Origin: Anaerolineales bacterium UBA2232
GTDB taxonomy: Bacteria; Chloroflexota; Anaerolineae; UBA2200
Direction: 5' to 3'
DNA: 12,245 nt
NCBI GenBank assembly: GCA_002348045.1
Contig: DDYO01000042.1
Location: 1 to 12,245 of the forward strand
Shown here: positions 1 through 7,308 of the stretch, piece after piece
Position numbering within the stretch: position 1 is the stretch's first letter
How the letters are laid out: each line of letters starts with the position of its first letter
Translations under genes and position numbers: made by a program
Notes under the pieces: model-generated
The model's input: only the letters and a program-made list of their open reading frames with translations
Told to the model about the DNA's origin: nothing
Database searches by the model: none

Positions 1-951
1 CCACTCTCGGAAGGATTCATAGATCGGCGTGTTCCAGAAGCTAAACTGGTGGCACGGGGCGCAGAACTCGCTCTCCTTCTCCAACGGCAAGTAGGTCACA
101 CGTCGAGTAACATCATCCAGAGACCCGATGAATAGCACGGTATCTGGACTGGTGCGCAACAGCCGATAGGACAGCGTTCCGGGCGCGTTGGGGTAGGGGA
201 GCCCCGAGGCAGGATTCAGGTACACGCCGCCTATCTTGTGGCAAAAGTCGCAGAATACCCCTTCCTGCTCGGCGCCTGGATGGAGACCGTTCATGTCGGC
301 GGTATAGGCCCCCTGTTTGCGGGTGGCCGCTCCCGGAGCATGGCAAGTGGCGCAGTTGCCCGCTGTGCCAGGGAAGTCAGCCTTGTAGCCCACCCCGACG
401 GTGAAAACGCCGGTGACGTCGGTGCCGTTGTACATGGAAAAGAAGCGGCGGTTCTGCGCCGACTGGCTGTGGGCGCCCGCCTCCCACTCAGGGAAGGCCG
501 TCATGCAGTGGTAGCAGCTCAGCCCCTCAACCGGATCGTGGGCGCCCACCCACTGGTAGTCTTCGTAATCCGCCTGGGAGTAGGGCCTGAGGACAAGGGT
601 TATGCCCGATGCCGGAGCGATGACCTCCTGCCAGGCGACATAGTCACCATCCGCCCAACCGGTCACGGTTACCATCTGCCCCTGCGCCAGGCCGCTGAGG
701 ACAAAGCTACCATCGGCAGCGCTGTGAGTGCTGTTGGCTGTCGCCTTGATGCGGACGACAGCGCCGGCTTTGGGCGTGCCATCCAGGGTGGTAACCGTTC
801 CCTTGACCGTGGCCTCACCCCAGGCGCTCACCTCCGGGCGAGAGGCCCAGAAGAAAACCGCCGCCAGCAGCACAGCAAAGGTGACCAGGCTCAGCAGCTT
901 GAGTCTCCGGCCACGATCGGCGTCCCTGGGAACGCACATGGGACTGTTCAT
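1..951 (-). CDS. Membrane-anchored multihaem c-type cytochrome with carboxypeptidase-regulatory-like domain (partial, C-terminus off window)
   Basis: The open frame runs without a stop to the left edge, so the C-terminus is missing. Residue numbers here count from an upstream in-frame ATG at 960. Residues 20-40 form one hydrophobic helix after a basic stretch (signal anchor or signal peptide), placing the rest outside the cytoplasm. Residues 49-125 resemble a carboxypeptidase regulatory-like beta-sandwich (VKGTVTTLDGTPKAGAVV, later ADGSFVLSGL). Haem-binding motifs follow: CATCH (203), CDFCH (237), CAPCH (300), and a variant CYHCM (149) where a CxxCH would be expected. The likely role is extracytoplasmic electron transfer, but the substrate is unknown. 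GAGAGG lies directly against the ATG at 960 but 9 nt before the ATG at 951, so I chose 951. Family assignment as multihaem cytochrome is firm; the exact subfamily is not. Confidence 0.85.
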   Translation of the reverse strand, partial: MNSPMCVPRDADRGRRLKLLSLVTFAVLLAAVFFWASRPEVSAWGEATVKGTVTTLDGTPKAGAVVRIKATANSTHSAADGSFVLSGLAQGQMVTVTGWADGDYVAWQEVIAPASGITLVLRPYSQADYEDYQWVGAHDPVEGLSCYHCMTAFPEWEAGAHSQSAQNRRFFSMYNGTDVTGVFTVGVGYKADFPGTAGNCATCHAPGAATRKQGAYTADMNGLHPGAEQEGVFCDFCHKIGGVYLNPASGLPYPNAPGTLSYRLLRTSPDTVLFIGSLDDVTRRVTYLPLEKESEFCAPCHQFSFWNTPIYESFREW

Positions 952-1112
952 GGCTGCCATCCTCTCTATTGTGGCGGGGATGGTTGTTGCTGCGTAGCCA
1001 CGTCACGCCGACACTTGTCCAGGCGCAGCCGGGAAACGGCCCCTGGTGCTGGGCGCTCCCGCTACGTCACCGTCGATCCTAGCTCGAAACACGATCAGGC
1101 GTGCTTGGCGAT

Positions 1113-1142
1113 ATTGTAGTACTGGTGGCTCCTGTGCGCCAA
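1113..1142 (-). promoter_or_regulatory. Possible sigma70-type promoter for the multihaem cytochrome
   Basis: On the minus strand TTGGCG (1137-1142) and TACAAT (1113-1118) are separated by 18 bp, about 150 bp before the cytochrome start. The -10 is good and the -35 poor. The 269-bp gap between the kinase stop (1221) and the cytochrome start would need its own promoter if the genes are not co-transcribed. I see no intrinsic terminator in this gap, so read-through from the kinase is also possible. It was called by eye only. Confidence 0.3.
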
Positions 1143-1220
1143 AACAACGAGATGGGCAGTCTGGACAAGGTCGCTGGCCACCCCAGACGTCACCATTTGC
1201 CGGCCTGGCTCGTCTGCTCC

Positions 1221-2621
1221 CTAGGATTCTACAGTCGGCAGCGTGAATCGAAACACCGCGCCACGTCCCGGCTCGCTCTCCGCCCAGATACGACCGCCCA
1301 TCGCTCGCACCAGGCTCTGGGCGATGGATAGCCCCAGACCCGTTCCCCCTCCCCAGTCATTGTCCCGCGACCGGGCGGGATCGGCTCGCCAGAAGCGGTC
1401 AAAGATGTGGGCCAGGTGCTCAGGGGCGATCCCCTCGCCGGTGTCCGCGACGGTGACTTCGACTGCCCTCGGCCCGCTGGTGGCGGAGAGCCTGACCAGG
1501 CCACCAGGCGATGTGTGTCGAATGGCATTGGCGAGCAGATTGTGCAACACCTGGGCGACCCGGTCGGCGTCCGCCATGGCCAGGGGAAGGTCGTCCGGGA
1601 TGTCGGTGCTGATGGAGAGGCCCTCGGGCTCGACCGCAGCCTGGGCACTGGAGGCAATGCGGCGGATGAGCTCCTTCAGGTCGCAGGCTGTGAGTTTCAT
1701 GGGCAGTTGTCCGGCGTCGGCCAGAGCGAGGACCCGGAGGTCATCCACCAGCCGTGCCAGCAGCCTGGTCTCACCGTACAGCCGTGAGATCTCTTCGTGG
1801 TTCAGGGGATAGACGCCATCCAGGATCGCCCTGAGGTTGCCCTGGAGGATGGTGAGAGGAGTCCGCAGTTCGTGGGCCACGTCGGCCACCAGTTGCTGGC
1901 GCTGCTCTTCGGCACTTTGCAGCGCGTCGGTCATGTCATTGAACGCCTGGGCCAACTCTGCCACTTCTGTCGTGCCATCCACTGGCACCTTTCGAGCAAA
2001 GTCGCGCTGTGCCACTGAACGGGCCGCTGAGGCCAGTCGCCGCAGAGGTGTGGACAGGCTGTGGCTAACCAACAGGCCGAGTACAATGCCTAGGGCACCG
2101 GCCAAGATGGCTCCTCGCAACAGGAGGTCACGCAAGTTGGTCAGGAAGCGCTCTTCCAGTGGGCCAAGCCGCCCTGTCATCTCCGGCACCGTCACGACCA
2201 ATCGTCCCACTACGACGCCGTCCAGCACGATGTCCTGGGCCACCAGTTGCTCTTCTGGACTCAATTGCCGCTGCTCCATTTGTCCGAAGCGCTGGTATAC
2301 GACATTGTTTTGCGGGTCGGCTAGAGTCACTTGCAGGAGGCCATCCTGAGGTTGAAACGCCGGTGACCGCCCCATGTTGGGGAGGGAATCATCCGTGGTT
2401 CCGTGGCGTAGCACGGCGCCAATTCCAGTCCACGACCGATTGTCTGCAAAGTAGGCAGTCAGCTCCTGAAGCAGCGAAGCCTGGGGCTGCGGGTCGCTCA
2501 GAGCCAGGTAGCGACGGAACGCTGTGGCACTGCGGGGGATACCCAGGAGGCCTACCGCAATGAGGGTTACCGCTATCACCAGCGCGAAGGCAAGGGTGAG
2601 CCGCACCCAGAGGCGATTCAT
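1221..2621 (-). CDS. Membrane sensor histidine kinase (BaeS-like, HAMP-HisKA-HATPase)
   Basis: This is a 466-residue transmembrane kinase of a two-component system. TM1 spans about residues 7-28 and TM2 about 166-187. They bracket a ~135-residue extracytoplasmic sensor region with the hydrophobic/dGxxxG pattern common in BaeS-type sensors (VLDGVVVGRLVV, 132-143). A HAMP linker (about 188-240) leads into a HisKA domain with H-box VAHELRTPL; the phosphorylated residue is His250. The ATPase domain shows the N-box NLLANAIRH (361), G1 box DTGEGI (393), F-box FDRFWR (407) and G2 box GGGTGLGLS (424), so all catalytic boxes are intact. The start ATG overlaps the stop of the response regulator (ATGA, 4 bp), implying translational coupling and a cognate pair. 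The signal sensed cannot be read from sequence. Confidence 0.95.
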   Translation of the reverse strand: MNRLWVRLTLAFALVIAVTLIAVGLLGIPRSATAFRRYLALSDPQPQASLLQELTAYFADNRSWTGIGAVLRHGTTDDSLPNMGRSPAFQPQDGLLQVTLADPQNNVVYQRFGQMEQRQLSPEEQLVAQDIVLDGVVVGRLVVTVPEMTGRLGPLEERFLTNLRDLLLRGAILAGALGIVLGLLVSHSLSTPLRRLASAARSVAQRDFARKVPVDGTTEVAELAQAFNDMTDALQSAEEQRQQLVADVAHELRTPLTILQGNLRAILDGVYPLNHEEISRLYGETRLLARLVDDLRVLALADAGQLPMKLTACDLKELIRRIASSAQAAVEPEGLSISTDIPDDLPLAMADADRVAQVLHNLLANAIRHTSPGGLVRLSATSGPRAVEVTVADTGEGIAPEHLAHIFDRFWRADPARSRDNDWGGGTGLGLSIAQSLVRAMGGRIWAESEPGRGAVFRFTLPTVES

Positions 2622-3343
2622 GCGCTGGCGCCCCCAGTTGAGGTGGGTTCAACCCGAAATCGGTAGCCCACGCCGAAGACGGTTTCGATCATGCTGCTCT
2701 CTGGACTGGGGTCGGCCGGGGCAACCTTACGACGCAGATTCTTGATGTGACTGTCAACCGTTCGTTCCAGTCCGTCGTAATCGTAGCCAAGGGCGGCGGT
2801 GATCAGTTCTTGACGGGTGAACACCATGCCGGGTCGCTGGGCCAGCGTCTTCAAGAGCTCGAATTCGGTGGGGGTCAGGTCCAGGGGCTCGCCGCACAGG
2901 TGGACTTGGTGGCGGCCGACATCGATTCTGAGACCATGGGCCACGATCACCTCTGGCGCGGCCGTTTCGAGAGTAGTTCGCCGCAGTACCGCGCGCACGC
3001 GGGCCACGACCTCACCGGGGTTAAATGGCTTGCAGACATAGTCGTCGGCGCCCAACTCGAGGCCGACGATCTTGTCCTGGTCCTCCACTCTGGCCGTGAT
3101 CATGATGATCGGGGCGGGGGACAGTGTGGGGTCGTTCCGCACGATGCGAGTGAATTCCCATCCGTCACGACCAGGCAGCATCAAGTCCAGCAGGATGAGA
3201 TCGGGTCGCTCTGCGCGCAGGACTCGCAGCGCCTCATCACCGTCGTAGGCGGCGAGTACATGGTAGCCGCTCTTTTCCAGATAGGCGCGCAAAAGGCGCA
3301 CAATCTGTCGGTCATCATCTACCACCAAGATGCGCTGTGCCAT
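2618..3343 (-). CDS. OmpR/PhoB-family response regulator
   Basis: This 241-residue protein has an N-terminal receiver domain (about 3-120) and a C-terminal winged-helix DNA-binding domain (about 133-230). Receiver residues are all present: acidic pair Asp10/Asp11 in VVDDD, phospho-acceptor Asp53 in LLDLMLPG, Thr83 in MITAR, and Lys105 in CKPF. The effector domain carries the family hallmarks LTPTEFELL (156) and RTVDSHIKNLRRKV (194, recognition helix), ending in GVGYRF. GGAG sits only 4 nt before the ATG, somewhat tight. It is the first gene of a regulator-kinase pair, with the kinase start nested in its stop codon. Targets are unknown; the adjacent cytochrome and secreted-protein genes on the same strand are natural candidates, by position only. 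Confidence 0.96.
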   Translation of the reverse strand: MAQRILVVDDDRQIVRLLRAYLEKSGYHVLAAYDGDEALRVLRAERPDLILLDLMLPGRDGWEFTRIVRNDPTLSPAPIIMITARVEDQDKIVGLELGADDYVCKPFNPGEVVARVRAVLRRTTLETAAPEVIVAHGLRIDVGRHQVHLCGEPLDLTPTEFELLKTLAQRPGMVFTRQELITAALGYDYDGLERTVDSHIKNLRRKVAPADPSPESSMIETVFGVGYRFRVEPTSTGGASA

Positions 3344-3520
3344 GATCTCCGTCCCGACTGCCCTCTACTTCGCTCAGCGTATTGTACCCCAGACCCACCC
3401 AATGCTCAGAACGGGGCGTGGGCACGAGGGCGCAGTGGTTTTGCCCCGAGTACCTAGGCTCCTGCTGTAAGGCCAAACGGCCCATCACTGCAACAGCCGC
3501 CTCGATGTGCAAGCCTGGCT

Positions 3521-3564
3521 GAAAACACCTGGCGGCAGCCAGGGGAAACCGTGACTGCCGCCAG
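3521..3564 (-). terminator. Intrinsic terminator after the two-repeat secreted protein
   Basis: There is a perfect 10-bp inverted repeat, CTGGCGGCAG (3529-3538) and CTGCCGCCAG (3555-3564), with a 16-nt loop. Reading leftwards on the minus strand the stem is followed by GTGTTTTC, a usable though short U-tract. It lies 30 bp after the stop of the 3595-4431 gene and in the correct orientation. It separates that gene from the regulator-kinase pair, so the latter should have its own promoter. Confidence 0.65.
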
Positions 3565-3594
3565 TCGGAAGGCGGAGAGTGTGAACTGGAAGCC

Positions 3595-4431
3595 CTAGCT
3601 TGCGGGTGCGCCGGCGATGGTGTAGTGGATCTGCAAGCCCTCGATATAGTTGTAGATCATCACATCGTACACTCCTGGAATCGATGCCGGCAGAGTGACG
3701 GACCGCTGTCCCGGAGTGCCGGTAGGCTCGCCCTTGGCTGCCTGTCCGGAAGGGCCATAGACCATGACACCGACACCGGTTGATACAATGGGATCATCCG
3801 GCGTCCAGTTCAAGGTAACCATGACATCTTGGCTGTCGGTGGCCACGGTGATTCCCCAGTGGGCGAACGCCCCCGCAGCACTGCCGACGAGTGTTCCTGA
3901 CTCGCTGAGCGAGGAGGAAACGGATGGGACCGTTGCCTGAGCTGGCTGCTCAGCAGAGGCAACCGCTGCAGAGGATGCCGGCGTCGAAGCACCTTGGGCA
4001 ACGATGCCGTAGGATACGGGATGGTTCTCCACATAGTTGTACACCTGCACCAGCAGGACCGTCGGATCGGCACTGCCATAGCTGAGGCTCAGCATGCCGG
4101 CGCCTCCAACGTTACTGCTTTCGGAACCTCGACCAACGAGGGTTCCATCGGCCCGCCAAACGTTGAACCCAAAGCCGAGCTTGGTCACCGGATCTGCGGG
4201 CACGAACCACAACTCGATGCTGGCCTCCGCGTCCCCGCCGGGGTAATGAACGCCATAGTACGCAAACGCTCCAGCAGGATTGCCGACCAGAGTCCCCTGG
4301 ATTTCCTGCTGATCGTTCAGGATCTCGGGCGCCTGGGCGTCGCTGGCTGCGGACACCACGGTGCCCACACCCAGTGCAGCCACCAGCACCAACCCGCACA
4401 AAACCCTCCATGCCATTCGTGATCGCTTCAT
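3595..4431 (-). CDS. Secreted protein with two tandem ~100-residue beta-rich domains, function unknown
   Basis: This encodes 278 residues. Residues 1-28 are a clear signal peptide (basic MKRSRMAWR, hydrophobic core, then VSAAS), so the protein is exported. Two homologous domains follow, about residues 46-146 and 179-274, joined by a Ser/Ala/Pro-rich linker (147-178). Each begins GTLVG-x2-AGAFA-x2-G, has a central W-x-P-x-DP motif (WFVPADP, WTPDDP) and ends V-x-x-YNY-x-E-x5-Y-x-I. The pattern resembles the beta-sandwich of bacterial pre-peptidase C-terminal (PPC-like) domains, but this is a shape-based guess. The frame extends 19 codons upstream, but the chosen ATG is preceded by AAAGGAG at 9 nt and starts exactly at the signal peptide. 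No enzyme active site is recognised. Its terminator lies just downstream. Confidence 0.8.
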   Translation of the reverse strand: MKRSRMAWRVLCGLVLVAALGVGTVVSAASDAQAPEILNDQQEIQGTLVGNPAGAFAYYGVHYPGGDAEASIELWFVPADPVTKLGFGFNVWRADGTLVGRGSESSNVGGAGMLSLSYGSADPTVLLVQVYNYVENHPVSYGIVAQGASTPASSAAVASAEQPAQATVPSVSSSLSESGTLVGSAAGAFAHWGITVATDSQDVMVTLNWTPDDPIVSTGVGVMVYGPSGQAAKGEPTGTPGQRSVTLPASIPGVYDVMIYNYIEGLQIHYTIAGAPAS

Positions 4432-4955
4432 TCTCTTTTTCTCCTTTGCTTGGTCTGGGTGCTCACGCTCGTGCAACGGATCGCCCACTCAGGCGGCCGA
4501 TGCTGTCGTCCGTTGCTGCTGTCCCGTACAAACGGGAGCGCGTGCTTTCACCTGCATTCCCATCATAGCTGGAGGAAATGGAGAAAGTGGGCAAGACCTG
4601 TGAAGGTACAGTTAAGTTGGGCACTGGAATCATTGAGCTGAAGGTATGGAGTAGGTTAGGTTGTCCTTAGGGGCTTCCGGGAAAGTAGGTGGGCGAATGG
4701 TCTGGGGAAAGCAGCACTCATCACTCGGTTGGGGCGGAGGACTCTGGGCCGTCGTTACCAGGAAGCAGGTTCTGGCGGGGAGTACGGACGAGCGTTGGAG
4801 CACAGTCTGGCTGCGTAACTCGGCTGTATCGTCATTGTGCTGCGTGCAGAGCGTGGCCCTCGAGGCCCGAGCTTCCGGTTCGAGGGGGACGTTCCAGTCG
4901 TGCGGGCGTTGCCACACAGGCAATGGCTACGGCGCGTGCATGAGGAGAAGGTCGA
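4432..4955. other. 524-bp gene-free stretch between the secreted-protein gene and the M28 peptidase
   Basis: I find no convincing gene. Open frames here are rich in Arg/Ser/Cys/Pro without family resemblance and lack ribosome sites. It should hold the promoter of the secreted-protein gene; TATGAT (minus strand, about 4563-4568) is a possible -10 but has no -35 at proper spacing. It contains a duplicated bipartite motif (4601-4663) and a 7-bp inverted repeat, CCCTCGA (4857-4863) with TCGAGGG (4880-4886). The inverted repeat lies about 70 bp after the peptidase stop but has no T-tract, so I do not call it a terminator. Confidence 0.5.
4601..4663. repeat. Duplicated bipartite motif upstream of the secreted-protein gene (possible operator)
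   Basis: TGAAGGTA occurs at 4601-4608 and again at 4639-4646. It is followed by GTTAAGTTG at 4611-4619 and GTTAGGTTG at 4655-4663 respectively. The left elements are 38 bp apart and the right elements 44 bp apart. Direct repeats of this sort are the usual form of OmpR/PhoB-type operators, and such a regulator is encoded nearby, but the link is speculative and the repeats could be chance. Confidence 0.3.
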
Positions 4956-6167
4956 TCAGATTCCCCGCCCTCCGGGGTCTGAGTCTGCGCCACCGGCGCG
5001 CAACTGGGCGAGTCGGTGGGCGATGGCCTCGCCCAGATCCACCGCCAGTCTCACAACCGCAGGGTCTACGTTCTCCACGGTGTCGGAGGGCCGGTGCAGG
5101 TGGGCAATCTGGCCGTCTATGTCTTGTGCGGATATGGTCAGGCTGGGTATTCCTGCCCGGGCGAACCACAAGCTGTCAAAATCCCCGGTACGCCAAACGC
5201 CAGGGCGCACGTCAACGAACCGCGAGTCCGTCTCAGCGACGTTCAGCGCAGTATTCACCAGCGAATTGTCGTAAACCACATCCGTAAGGCTGCCGGTGCG
5301 AGTAATGATCTTGAGCTGACCGGCGCCGACATTGTCAAAGTTGAGCACATAGGTGTTCTCACAGTCGAAGGGCCCGCTGGTCTTGAAGTAGGCCAGGGAA
5401 CCCTTGAGGTTGGCCTCTTCGGCGCTGGTGAGCACCAACTCCACGGTCCATTCAGGCAGCGAATGTCGCCACAGTCGTTGAGCAACGGCAACAGCGACTG
5501 CCGTGCCGCTGGCGTTGTCGGCCGCTCCGTTGGTGAATCCGTGCCTTAAGTAGTCAACGGTGGAAAGGAATCCCTGGGCCAGAAAGTAGAGGATCAGGCC
5601 CCAGCGCAGGTAGGCAACGTACGGCAACCCCCAACCGAGGAGCTCTGAGGATACCACCAGCAGCGTTGCGACCATCAGGCCCAAGCTCATGAGCAGGGAC
5701 TGGTGAAAGCCCTTGACCATTGACGGCAGGTAGAGCCTTGAAACGGGGGCTGAATCATAGTGAGCCATCAGGATGAGCCTGTGCTTGGGGTTCCCGCCAG
5801 GTGGAGCTGTTGCCACCACGTTGTGGGCCGTCACGCGGGGCGGTAGCCTGGAGACAATAGTCTCGCGCCAGTCAAAATACGCGAGGGCGGTGCAGACGAC
5901 CGCCACTAGCCACAGCAATGCCAGATATCGTAAGACGGGCACCAGCAGCAGGCCGGCGATGAGCGCACTGAGCAGCCACCACACCTCGGTGATGTAAGTG
6001 CGTGGTGTGGAGAACGGCCTTAGGCTGGACTCGGCGCCCATCGCCCGAAGATGAGCCTGAAGCATTTCCGCGGCGCGCAGCTCCTCTGCCGTGCCTGCGC
6101 CGCGATGCGGTAGCGAGGTCAGCTCACGCAGCAGGTCCATGGGATCAATCGCTGCTGACTCTAACAC
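4956..6167 (-). CDS. Membrane-embedded M28-family metallopeptidase (aminopeptidase-like)
   Basis: This 403-residue protein carries the di-zinc ligands of family M28 in order: His136 in MAHYDS, Asp217 in GAADNASG, the Glu250-Glu251 pair in TSAEE, Asp278 in LNFDNVG and His358 in HLHRPSDT, which continues into the family's ENVDP. Hydrophobic segments lie at about 61-97 (two helices) before the first ligand and at about 155-178 and 182-202 between the first and second ligands, so the catalytic domain is interrupted by membrane helices. The start is GTG, supported by GGAGG at 6 nt (AGGGAGGTGATTT before GTG); an internal ATG nine codons later has no ribosome site. It probably removes N-terminal residues from peptides at the membrane. 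Substrate and catalytic-side topology are unknown. Confidence 0.9.
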   Translation of the reverse strand: MLESAAIDPMDLLRELTSLPHRGAGTAEELRAAEMLQAHLRAMGAESSLRPFSTPRTYITEVWWLLSALIAGLLLVPVLRYLALLWLVAVVCTALAYFDWRETIVSRLPPRVTAHNVVATAPPGGNPKHRLILMAHYDSAPVSRLYLPSMVKGFHQSLLMSLGLMVATLLVVSSELLGWGLPYVAYLRWGLILYFLAQGFLSTVDYLRHGFTNGAADNASGTAVAVAVAQRLWRHSLPEWTVELVLTSAEEANLKGSLAYFKTSGPFDCENTYVLNFDNVGAGQLKIITRTGSLTDVVYDNSLVNTALNVAETDSRFVDVRPGVWRTGDFDSLWFARAGIPSLTISAQDIDGQIAHLHRPSDTVENVDPAVVRLAVDLGEAIAHRLAQLRAGGADSDPGGRGI

Positions 6168-6228
6168 AAATCACCTCCCTCGAGATTTCTGACCCCACCT
6201 GAATGGGCCCGTGCGACGCTGTTCCCAA

Positions 6229-6257
6229 TTGGAGTAGCAGGCCATGTGTGCTAAACT
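6229..6257 (+). promoter_or_regulatory. Possible promoter of the cyclic-di-AMP receptor gene
   Basis: TTGGAG (6229-6234) and TAAACT (6252-6257) are spaced 17 bp apart, 48 bp before the start of the receptor gene. Each box deviates from the sigma70 consensus, so this is a weak call. The region is divergent with the M28 peptidase (start 6167). Confidence 0.3.
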
Positions 6258-6305
6258 TGCAGCACGAAGCGGAAATTGAGAAGCTGAGCGGGACGGAGGA
6301 CGAAA

Positions 6306-6644
6306 ATGGGTATGAAGTTGCTGGTAGCGATTGTACAGGACGTCGACGCTCGCGCAGTGCTGGAAGGCTTGGTGGCCGAGGGTTACCGCGCGACCAAGAT
6401 AAGCACCAGTGGCGGCTTCTTGGTGAGAGGGAATGCTACGATCCTGGTGGGAGTTCAGGATGAAAACGTGGAGCCCGTGCTGGCCATCCTGCGCACCCAT
6501 TGTCATGCCCGCAAGGAGTTTGTGTCCACGGTCATGCCTCTCAGCGAGGCAGCATCTGCCCGACACTGGATGCAGCCGCTGGAGGTTGAGGTGGGCGGCG
6601 CCACGGTCTTTGTGGTGAATGTGGAACGTTTCGAGCACATGTAG
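6306..6644 (+). CDS. darA: PII-like cyclic-di-AMP receptor protein (DarA/PstA family)
   Basis: This is a 112-residue cytoplasmic protein with the ferredoxin-like PII fold of the c-di-AMP receptor family (also known as PstA, or DUF970). Diagnostic stretches are MKLLVAIVQDVDA at the N-terminus, GYRATKISTSGGFL (26-39, the ligand-contacting Arg/Thr and Gly-Gly-Phe region) and GNATILVGV (42-50). The C-terminus ends in the beta strand VFVVNVERFEHM. Length equals the family norm of about 110. GGAGG lies 6 nt before the ATG, favouring the first Met over the one at residue 3. It is a single-gene unit, divergent from the peptidase and convergent with the small membrane protein, so context gives no partner. 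Known members bind c-di-AMP as trimers; their downstream targets remain largely unclear. Confidence 0.92.
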   Translation: MGMKLLVAIVQDVDARAVLEGLVAEGYRATKISTSGGFLVRGNATILVGVQDENVEPVLAILRTHCHARKEFVSTVMPLSEAASARHWMQPLEVEVGGATVFVVNVERFEHM

Positions 6645-6680
6645 GTCGGCGATTGGCACGACTGCGGCTTCGCCAACGGG

Positions 6681-7016
6681 CTACGGCCTTGGCCTGAGGG
6701 CGTTGGCCATCTCCCGAGTGTTCTGCTCAATGTCCATCTGCAGTTGAATCATGTCGCTGGCGGCGGAGAGGGACAGGAAGTAGAGCAGGCTGGCAAAAGC
6801 CACTCCGATGCCTCCGGCGATTCCATTCACCAGGGATAGCCCACCAGTCCTGGCCATGCTTCCCAGTGGGGCCACCACGCGAGCGCTATTGAATGAGAAA
6901 TAGGCAGCAGCTCCGATCAAGACCAGCGCTCCGACGATGCCCAGAACCAGAGCAATCCATGCCAGGACCTTGAGCAGGGTGGCAACCAGACGCAGGGATC
7001 GATATTTGGTCTCCAT
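6681..7016 (-). CDS. Small two-helix membrane protein of unknown function
   Basis: This encodes 111 residues. A basic N-terminus (METKYRSLRL) is followed by TM1 (about 13-42), an Ala/Ser/Gly-rich loop, TM2 (about 62-86), and a short C-terminal amphipathic tail rich in Gln, Asn and Glu that resembles a coiled-coil or cytoplasmic tail. I do not recognise a named family. The frame extends upstream to about 7337, but the ATG at 7016 has AAAGGAG at 8 nt and begins right at the protein-like sequence; the upstream extension looks like untranslated DNA and contains the promoter at 7072-7100. The gene converges on the c-di-AMP receptor gene with 36 bp between stops; I see no strong terminator between them. 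Confidence 0.75.
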   Translation of the reverse strand: METKYRSLRLVATLLKVLAWIALVLGIVGALVLIGAAAYFSFNSARVVAPLGSMARTGGLSLVNGIAGGIGVAFASLLYFLSLSAASDMIQLQMDIEQNTREMANALRPRP

Positions 7017-7071
7017 GGCTCCGTCTCCTTTGAATGTCCAAGAACCCCTATCAGGCTTCGCGTTGGCTGCA

Positions 7072-7100
7072 ATTATAGCTGGACCATACAGCGACGGCAA
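7072..7100 (-). promoter_or_regulatory. Promoter of the small membrane protein gene
   Basis: On the minus strand TTGCCG (7095-7100) and a perfect TATAAT (7072-7077) are spaced exactly 17 bp. The predicted transcription start near 7065 gives a leader of about 50 nt containing the AAAGGAG site. Position and orientation fit the gene starting at 7016. Confidence 0.6.
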
Positions 7101-7111
7101 CCGTCCAATGG

Positions 7112-7148
7112 GGAGTGCCGCAGCCGGCCACTTGATGACTGGCACTCC
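7112..7148. repeat. 8-bp perfect inverted repeat
   Basis: GGAGTGCC (7112-7119) and GGCACTCC (7141-7148) can form a stem around a 21-nt loop. No T-tract follows on either strand, so it is not an intrinsic terminator. It lies between the two minus-strand promoters and would be part of any transcript from the distal one (7309-7337). Confidence 0.4.
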
Positions 7149-7308
7149 GAGGCGCCGCCTGCCACTGGGACAAGCTGCAGCACTATTCGCACGACTGGTG
7201 TAGCTCCGGCAAACTGCGCTTCGGGCCATCGCTATTGGACGTGCCATGGCTCCGCTCCATGACGGTCTTCCTCTCCGCGCCTGTTCGACATCCTTGAAAG
7301 ACACCAGC

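Noticed and set aside
238..1119. 293-codon plus-strand open frame opposite the cytochrome
   Set aside because: It is a GC-rich shadow of the cytochrome gene on the other strand; the minus-strand product has haem motifs and a signal anchor, while this frame is Arg/Gly-rich with no domain.
4857..4886. CCCTCGA/TCGAGGG inverted repeat as terminator of the M28 peptidase gene
   Set aside because: No T-tract on either side; kept only as a note in the gene-free region.
4630..4923. 97-codon minus-strand open frame in the gene-free region
   Set aside because: No ribosome site, low-complexity Pro/Ser/Thr/Cys composition and no recognisable domain; probably chance.
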